Shown here: positions 6,367 through 8,965 of the stretch, one piece after another
Numbering within the stretch: the stretch's first letter is position 1
Layout: every line of letters starts with the position of its first letter
Source of the DNA: an uncultured Eubacteriales bacterium
GTDB taxonomy: Bacteria; Bacillota; Clostridia; Oscillospirales; Oscillospiraceae
Length of the DNA: 8,965 bases
Direction: 5' to 3'
NCBI GenBank assembly: GCA_900547315.1
Contig: URGI01000071.1
Span: 1 to 8,965, forward strand
Program-made: the position numbers and the translations under genes
The notes under the pieces: generated by a model
Database searches by the model: none
The model's input: only the letters and a program-made list of their open reading frames with translations
Told to the model about the DNA's origin: nothing

Positions 6367-6405
6367 AAATCATCCCCCGCTGCGGAATTACCGCGGCGGG
6401 GGATG
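6364..6405. terminator. Bidirectional terminator between convergent genes
   Basis: A 15-bp stem (6371-6385 with 6391-6405, one T-G wobble) with loop AATTA lies between convergent units. On the minus strand it is followed by TTTTTAT (complement of 6370-6364), making a strong intrinsic terminator for the P-loop gene. On the plus strand the tail TGCAATTATTG is poorer but the very stable stem should still end the cassette transcript. Confidence 0.85.
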
Positions 6406-6425
6406 TGCAATTATTGCGCGTCGGT

Positions 6426-7445
6426 TCAGTTACCGAAAATGCGGCTGATCTCTGCGTTCGTGTAGTCCGTGAGCGCGGGGAAATCCATATACGGCCGGTA
6501 CTCCAATTCAAGCTCGTCGTGCAGCGCCTTTGCACGGCTCAGCTTCTCGACAGCAAGATCGAGCAGCTTGCCGCGGAGCGATGCGACGGCCCTTGCTTCG
6601 GCCGCATTGCCGGAGCGCGGCGAGCAGGTGAGCATGGAATCCAGCCTTATGTGCCGCGCGGAGCCGGTGCCGTATGAGCCGTCAAAGAACGCGATACCGG
6701 CGGCGGGGAGCAGTACGGCGTCAATGCGTTCTGGATGCAGCGGCGACATGGAGAGCACGCGGCACAGGCCGCGCCGCTCGGCCTCTCGCCGCACAAGCTC
6801 CAGAGCGGGAGCGCCCCCGCCGTGGCTGCTCGTGAATTCGTATGTCTCGCCGTAACCGGCCAGCGTGTCGGCAAGCGAGATCAGCCCGCGGCAGCTTATG
6901 GCGCGCAGGAACACGCGCCGCTCATATGGCGCGCTGTCCGCGGGGCAGCGGCGGAGAATCATATCAAGCCGCTTTTCGAGCGGGGCGAGATCGAAGCCGC
7001 CGCGGACTTCGCACTTTCCTGCCGCCGCGATATGCTCGTAGCCTTCTGCGTACAGCGCCTTATAGGCCGGAGTTATCCGCCGTATCGCCACCTGATTTTC
7101 TGATGAAAACGGCGTGCGGCAGAAGCGGCCAAGGTTTACATAATCTCCGGTAACGCCGAATATCGTCGGGTCTAGAGCGTGGGGAGCCGTGCCGTCGACC
7201 CACGCCTCGTTCAGCGCGGGGATATACACGCCGTCGAGCGAGTCGGGATCGCCGGAGCAGAGCACGTATTCAACGTCCATGCCGCGCCGCTCGGCCTCGG
7301 AGCCTATGGCGCGCATGAAGCCGGATTTGCCCGTGCCGGGGCCGCCCTTGATTATGTGCAGGAATCCGCTGCGCGGCGGGAAGCCGCCGTATAGCGAGTA
7401 AAAGCCCTGAGCCGAATTTGCGCCAAGAAAATATGTGCTTGTCAT
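6426..7445 (-). CDS. PRK06851-type tandem P-loop NTPase with degenerate second P-loop
   Basis: This 339-aa soluble protein resembles the Firmicute PRK06851 family, ATPases of unknown function. The N-terminal module has YFLGANSAQGFYSLY (5-19), Walker A GGPGTGKS (34-41), a helix with EAERRG, then CSGDPDSLDGVYIPALNEAW and VDGT (to 86), with the family signature APHALDP after it. A second copy follows: LRAISCRGLISLAD (180-193), SSHGGGAPALELVRREAERR (206-225), then SMSPLHPERIDAVLLPAAGI and FFDGS (to 257). In this copy the GxxxxGKS consensus has become HGGGAPAL, lacking the catalytic Lys, so probably only the first site binds nucleotide. A charged helical tail closes the protein. The start at 7445 has GAGGTGG 7 nt (GAGG to ATG) upstream. 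The gene stands alone, divergent from the HAD gene. Role is unknown; members are often annotated as hypothetical or ATPase. Confidence 0.8.
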   Translation of the reverse strand: MTSTYFLGANSAQGFYSLYGGFPPRSGFLHIIKGGPGTGKSGFMRAIGSEAERRGMDVEYVLCSGDPDSLDGVYIPALNEAWVDGTAPHALDPTIFGVTGDYVNLGRFCRTPFSSENQVAIRRITPAYKALYAEGYEHIAAAGKCEVRGGFDLAPLEKRLDMILRRCPADSAPYERRVFLRAISCRGLISLADTLAGYGETYEFTSSHGGGAPALELVRREAERRGLCRVLSMSPLHPERIDAVLLPAAGIAFFDGSYGTGSARHIRLDSMLTCSPRSGNAAEARAVASLRGKLLDLAVEKLSRAKALHDELELEYRPYMDFPALTDYTNAEISRIFGN

Positions 7446-7462
7446 AATGCCACCTCTGTAAA

Positions 7463-7494
7463 TAAAAATACAGTATTATATATGCGTATTTTTA
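7463..7494. repeat. Inverted repeat TAAAAATAC-N14-GTATTTTTA in divergent promoter region
   Basis: Perfect 9-bp arms (7463-7471 and 7486-7494) flank the likely minus-strand -10 box (7475-7480). A nested shorter repeat CTGTA (7456-7460)/TACAG (7469-7473) overlaps the left arm. The placement suits an operator controlling the P-loop gene and possibly the HAD gene, whose -35 starts 6 bp further right. AT-rich composition raises the chance of coincidence. Confidence 0.4.
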
Positions 7495-7506
7495 CCGGAT
7501 TGACAC
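7475..7506 (-). promoter_or_regulatory. Probable promoter of the PRK06851-type gene
   Basis: On the minus strand a perfect TATAAT (7480-7475) lies about 30 nt before the start codon, with a ribosome-binding site between. The -35 is poor: GTGTCA at 7506-7501 would give a 20-bp spacer to TATAAT or 18 bp to the overlapping TATATA (7482-7477). Low basal strength or activator dependence would fit. Confidence 0.45.
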
Positions 7507-7528
7507 ATGATTACGCCTATAATATAAT
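7500..7528 (+). promoter_or_regulatory. Perfect consensus promoter of the HAD phosphatase gene
   Basis: TTGACA (7500-7505), 17-bp spacer, TATAAT (7523-7528): an exact sigma-A consensus. Transcription would start near 7535, giving a short leader of about 20-25 nt that contains the CGGAGAG ribosome-binding site. Confidence 0.9.
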
Positions 7529-7558
7529 AATGCGAAAATAATAAAACGGAGAGATATG

Positions 7559-8200
7559 ATGTTCAAATATATTCTGTTCGATTTTGACGGCACGGTGTTC
7601 GACACCGTAGAGGGCATAACGAAGTCCGTCCGCTACGCGATAAACCTGCGCGGCATGGACGCGGAGCTGGATTCCCTGCGCTGCTTTGCGGGGCCTCCGC
7701 TGGTGGATATGTTCATGGAGCACTTCGGCTTCACGCAGGCGGAGGCGGAGCAGGCTACCGCGGATTTCCGCGTCCGCTATGAGCCGACCGGATTGCACGA
7801 ATGCTGCGTTTTTCCAGGCATCGCGAAGCTGCTGACGGCGCTGCGGGCGCACGGCCTTGTAACTGCCGTCGCAACCTCCAAGCCCGAAAAGCTGGCGCGC
7901 GAGCTGCTGGGGGAGAATAACATGCTCGGCCTGTTCGATGCCATCTGCGGCAGCCGCCCGAACGGGAACAACAGTGAGAAGTGGCAGATAGTCAGTCGCG
8001 TCATGGAGTCGCTGGGCGCGGTGCCGGAGGAAACGGTGCTTGTCGGCGACACGAAGTATGACGTTCTCGGCGCGCACCGCTGCGGGATAAAGTGCATCGG
8101 CGTGGAGTACGGCTATGCCGCCCCAGGCGAGCTTGCCGCCGCCGGAGCGGACTATATCTTACCGGATATCCCGGCACTTGAGGGCTTCCTGATAGGATGA
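7559..8200 (+). CDS. HAD-superfamily hydrolase, phosphoglycolate phosphatase-like
   Basis: This 213-aa protein should be a Mg-dependent phosphatase of small phosphorylated metabolites. Motif I is FDFDGT with nucleophile Asp8 and acid/base Asp10. A small alpha-helical C1 cap runs from about 16 to 80 and contains FAGPPLVDMF, typical of the phosphoglycolate-phosphatase-like subfamily. Motif II is ATSKP (Thr106), motif III Lys141 in NNSEKWQIV, motif IV GDTKYDVLGA (Asp164, Asp168). All catalytic positions are intact and length is normal, so it is likely active; the substrate cannot be told from sequence. Two ATG codons stand in tandem at 7556 and 7559; the second is chosen because the GGAG (7548-7551) is then 7 nt away, the same spacing as in the neighbouring minus-strand genes. 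It is a single-gene unit with a perfect promoter and a shared terminator. Confidence 0.88.
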   Translation: MFKYILFDFDGTVFDTVEGITKSVRYAINLRGMDAELDSLRCFAGPPLVDMFMEHFGFTQAEAEQATADFRVRYEPTGLHECCVFPGIAKLLTALRAHGLVTAVATSKPEKLARELLGENNMLGLFDAICGSRPNGNNSEKWQIVSRVMESLGAVPEETVLVGDTKYDVLGAHRCGIKCIGVEYGYAAPGELAAAGADYILPDIPALEGFLIG

Positions 8201-8238
8201 AAGGACACCTGCCGCGCATTTGCGAATAAGAACCAAAA

Positions 8239-8270
8239 CAGCCTGATTTCATATGAAATCGGGCTGCTTT
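8239..8270. terminator. Bidirectional terminator between HAD and YpsA-like genes
   Basis: A 12-bp stem (8239-8250 with 8255-8266, one T-G wobble) with loop ATAT has CTTTATATATCTATT after it on the plus strand and TTTTGG after it on the minus strand. It ends both convergent genes and begins 2 nt beyond the stop codon of the minus-strand gene. Confidence 0.85.
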
Positions 8271-8769
8271 ATATATCTATTATTACCGTCTGCACGCCCT
8301 GACGGCGGGCGTACAGGATCGTGTTCATCGTGCCGCCGGGGCGCCCGTCGAAGCAGGCGAGCAGCACGGTGGAGGAATCGACCATGTATTTGTTCCGTGC
8401 CTGCATGCAGTCCGGCGTGTAGCCGTGCTGTAATATGCTCACCTCGTCGCACTCGGCGAGCATCAAGTCGTACAGCGCCCGCTGCGCGGCGTTCCAGCGG
8501 GCGGCCTGCGAGGCGCAGGGGATCGCGGCCTCAAGCGTCACATCGTGGTACCGGCGGCGCAGCGCGATGACGGCGGCGGCAAAATACATGTCGCAGCCCA
8601 GCGCCATACCGCAGATGAAGTGGCGACAGCCGGTCTCATATATCCCGTCGAGTCGGGCGGCTATTTCGTTTTTCAGCGCGGCGCAGCGTGGATCGTCCTC
8701 GTTCGCCCCCCATGGGAGCTTTGCAGGGCGGTGTCCGGTAAAGCAGCAGCATTTTTCCCGTTTGTGCAT
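8269..8769 (-). CDS. YpsA-like SLOG-family protein (DUF1273/UPF0398 type)
   Basis: This 166-aa protein has the features of the SLOG/YpsA family: an N-terminal strand followed by FTGHRPAKLPWG (10-21), the segment GMALGCDMYFAAAV (54-67), RNKYMVDSS (125-133), and FDGRPGGTMNTILYA (140-154), a Rossmann-like nucleotide- or ligand-binding fold. Bacillus subtilis YpsA (about 180 aa) affects cell division and stress responses; many short clostridial relatives are uncharacterised, so function is inferred only at family level. Three consecutive cysteines (7-9) precede the motif. ATG codons stand in tandem at 8772 and 8769; the second is chosen because GAGG of GAGGTGG (8780-8774) is 7 nt away, as for the P-loop gene. 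It is transcribed alone from a promoter overlapping that of the riboswitch. Confidence 0.85.
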   Translation of the reverse strand: MHKREKCCCFTGHRPAKLPWGANEDDPRCAALKNEIAARLDGIYETGCRHFICGMALGCDMYFAAAVIALRRRYHDVTLEAAIPCASQAARWNAAQRALYDLMLAECDEVSILQHGYTPDCMQARNKYMVDSSTVLLACFDGRPGGTMNTILYARRQGVQTVIIDI

Positions 8770-8808
8770 CATGCCACCTCGGTTCGGAATGGTATAAGTT
8801 TATAATTT

Positions 8809-8837
8809 ATAATAAACCCAAAACTTCATATTGACAA
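8809..8837 (-). promoter_or_regulatory. Promoter of the YpsA-like gene
   Basis: On the minus strand TTGTCA (8837-8832) is followed after 17 bp by TATTAT (8814-8809), each matching consensus at 5 of 6. Its -35 shares bases 8832-8836 with the -35 of the divergent riboswitch promoter. Confidence 0.65.
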
Positions 8838-8859
8838 TAGTAATTGTGCGTGCTATATT
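8831..8859 (+). promoter_or_regulatory. Promoter of the FMN riboswitch transcript
   Basis: TTGACA (8831-8836), 17-bp spacer, TATATT (8854-8859), with an upstream TG at 8851-8852 giving an extended -10. Transcription should begin near 8866, exactly at the 5' edge of the riboswitch. Confidence 0.88.
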
Positions 8860-8865
8860 GTGCAT

Positions 8866-8965
8866 GAAATCTTCAGGGCAGGGTGCGATTCCCGACCGGC
8901 GGTAAAGTCCGCGAGCCGAAAGGCATGATCCGGTGCAACTCCGGAACCGACAGTAAAGTCTGGAT
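8866..8965 (+). promoter_or_regulatory. FMN riboswitch (RFN element), cut by window end
   Basis: The conserved RFN sequence is plain: ATCTTCAGGGCAGGGTG (from 8869), CCCGACCGGCGGT, GTCCGCGAGCC, GATCCGGTGCAACTCCGGA and CCGACAGTAAAGTC. Helices P2 (GGG/CCC), P3 (GCGG/CCGC), P4 (GCC/GGC) and P5 (TCCGG/CCGGA) can be paired by eye. The 3' strand of P1 and the expression platform lie beyond position 8965. The element binds flavin mononucleotide and turns off riboflavin transport (ribU) or synthesis (ribD/E/A/H) genes; the controlled gene is outside the window. Confidence 0.96.

Noticed and set aside
1..8965. CRISPR arrays, insertion sequences or integrase/attachment sites
   Set aside because: No regularly spaced repeats, transposase or integrase motifs, or target-site duplications were seen; the tRNA shows no partial 3' copy in the window.

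Overview
The window suggests a chromosomal segment of a fairly GC-rich Firmicute, most likely a gut Clostridia member (Oscillospiraceae/Ruminococcaceae-like). This is inferred from strong Shine-Dalgarno sites (GAGG-type, 6-9 nt before starts), sigma-A-type promoters in AT-rich gaps, and typical Firmicute families: a MacB-type ABC transporter with a giant extracellular domain, a PRK06851-type tandem P-loop protein, a YpsA/SLOG protein and an FMN riboswitch. No mobile element, CRISPR array or rRNA is visible. The first ~24 bases may hold the last codons of an upstream plus-strand gene, but this cannot be resolved.

Layout. Positions 1-370: an intrinsic terminator, a minus-strand tRNA-Arg(CCU) with its own consensus promoter and a probable terminator, and a plus-strand promoter overlapped by palindromes that probably serves the ABC gene across the tRNA. 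Positions 371-3286: a 971-aa fused ATPase-permease. Positions 3291-3824: a C-terminal remnant of a MalT/LuxR-type regulator lying directly against the transporter stop codon. Positions 3850-6405: a hairpin, then a tight plus-strand set of DUF2442 protein, lipoprotein, DUF3137-like membrane protein and a 66-aa two-helix membrane protein, closed by a strong terminator shared with the convergent gene. Positions 6426-7445 (minus): the PRK06851-type P-loop protein. It is divergent from a HAD phosphatase (7559-8200, plus) that has a perfect TTGACA-17-TATAAT promoter. A second shared terminator separates the HAD gene from a minus-strand YpsA/SLOG gene (8269-8769). Its promoter overlaps, at the -35 box, the promoter of an FMN riboswitch (from about 8866) that runs off the window.

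How the genes work together. The cassette 3903-6366 (DUF2442, surface lipoprotein, DUF3137-like and small membrane protein) has stop codons overlapping or next to the following ribosome-binding sites and looks like one co-translated envelope-associated unit of unknown function; it is the best candidate here for an undescribed system. The ABC transporter probably exports a peptide or antimicrobial, or relieves envelope stress, by MacB-type mechanotransmission. The remaining genes are apparently independent single-gene units separated by bidirectional terminators. The riboswitch should control a riboflavin transport or synthesis gene beyond the right edge.
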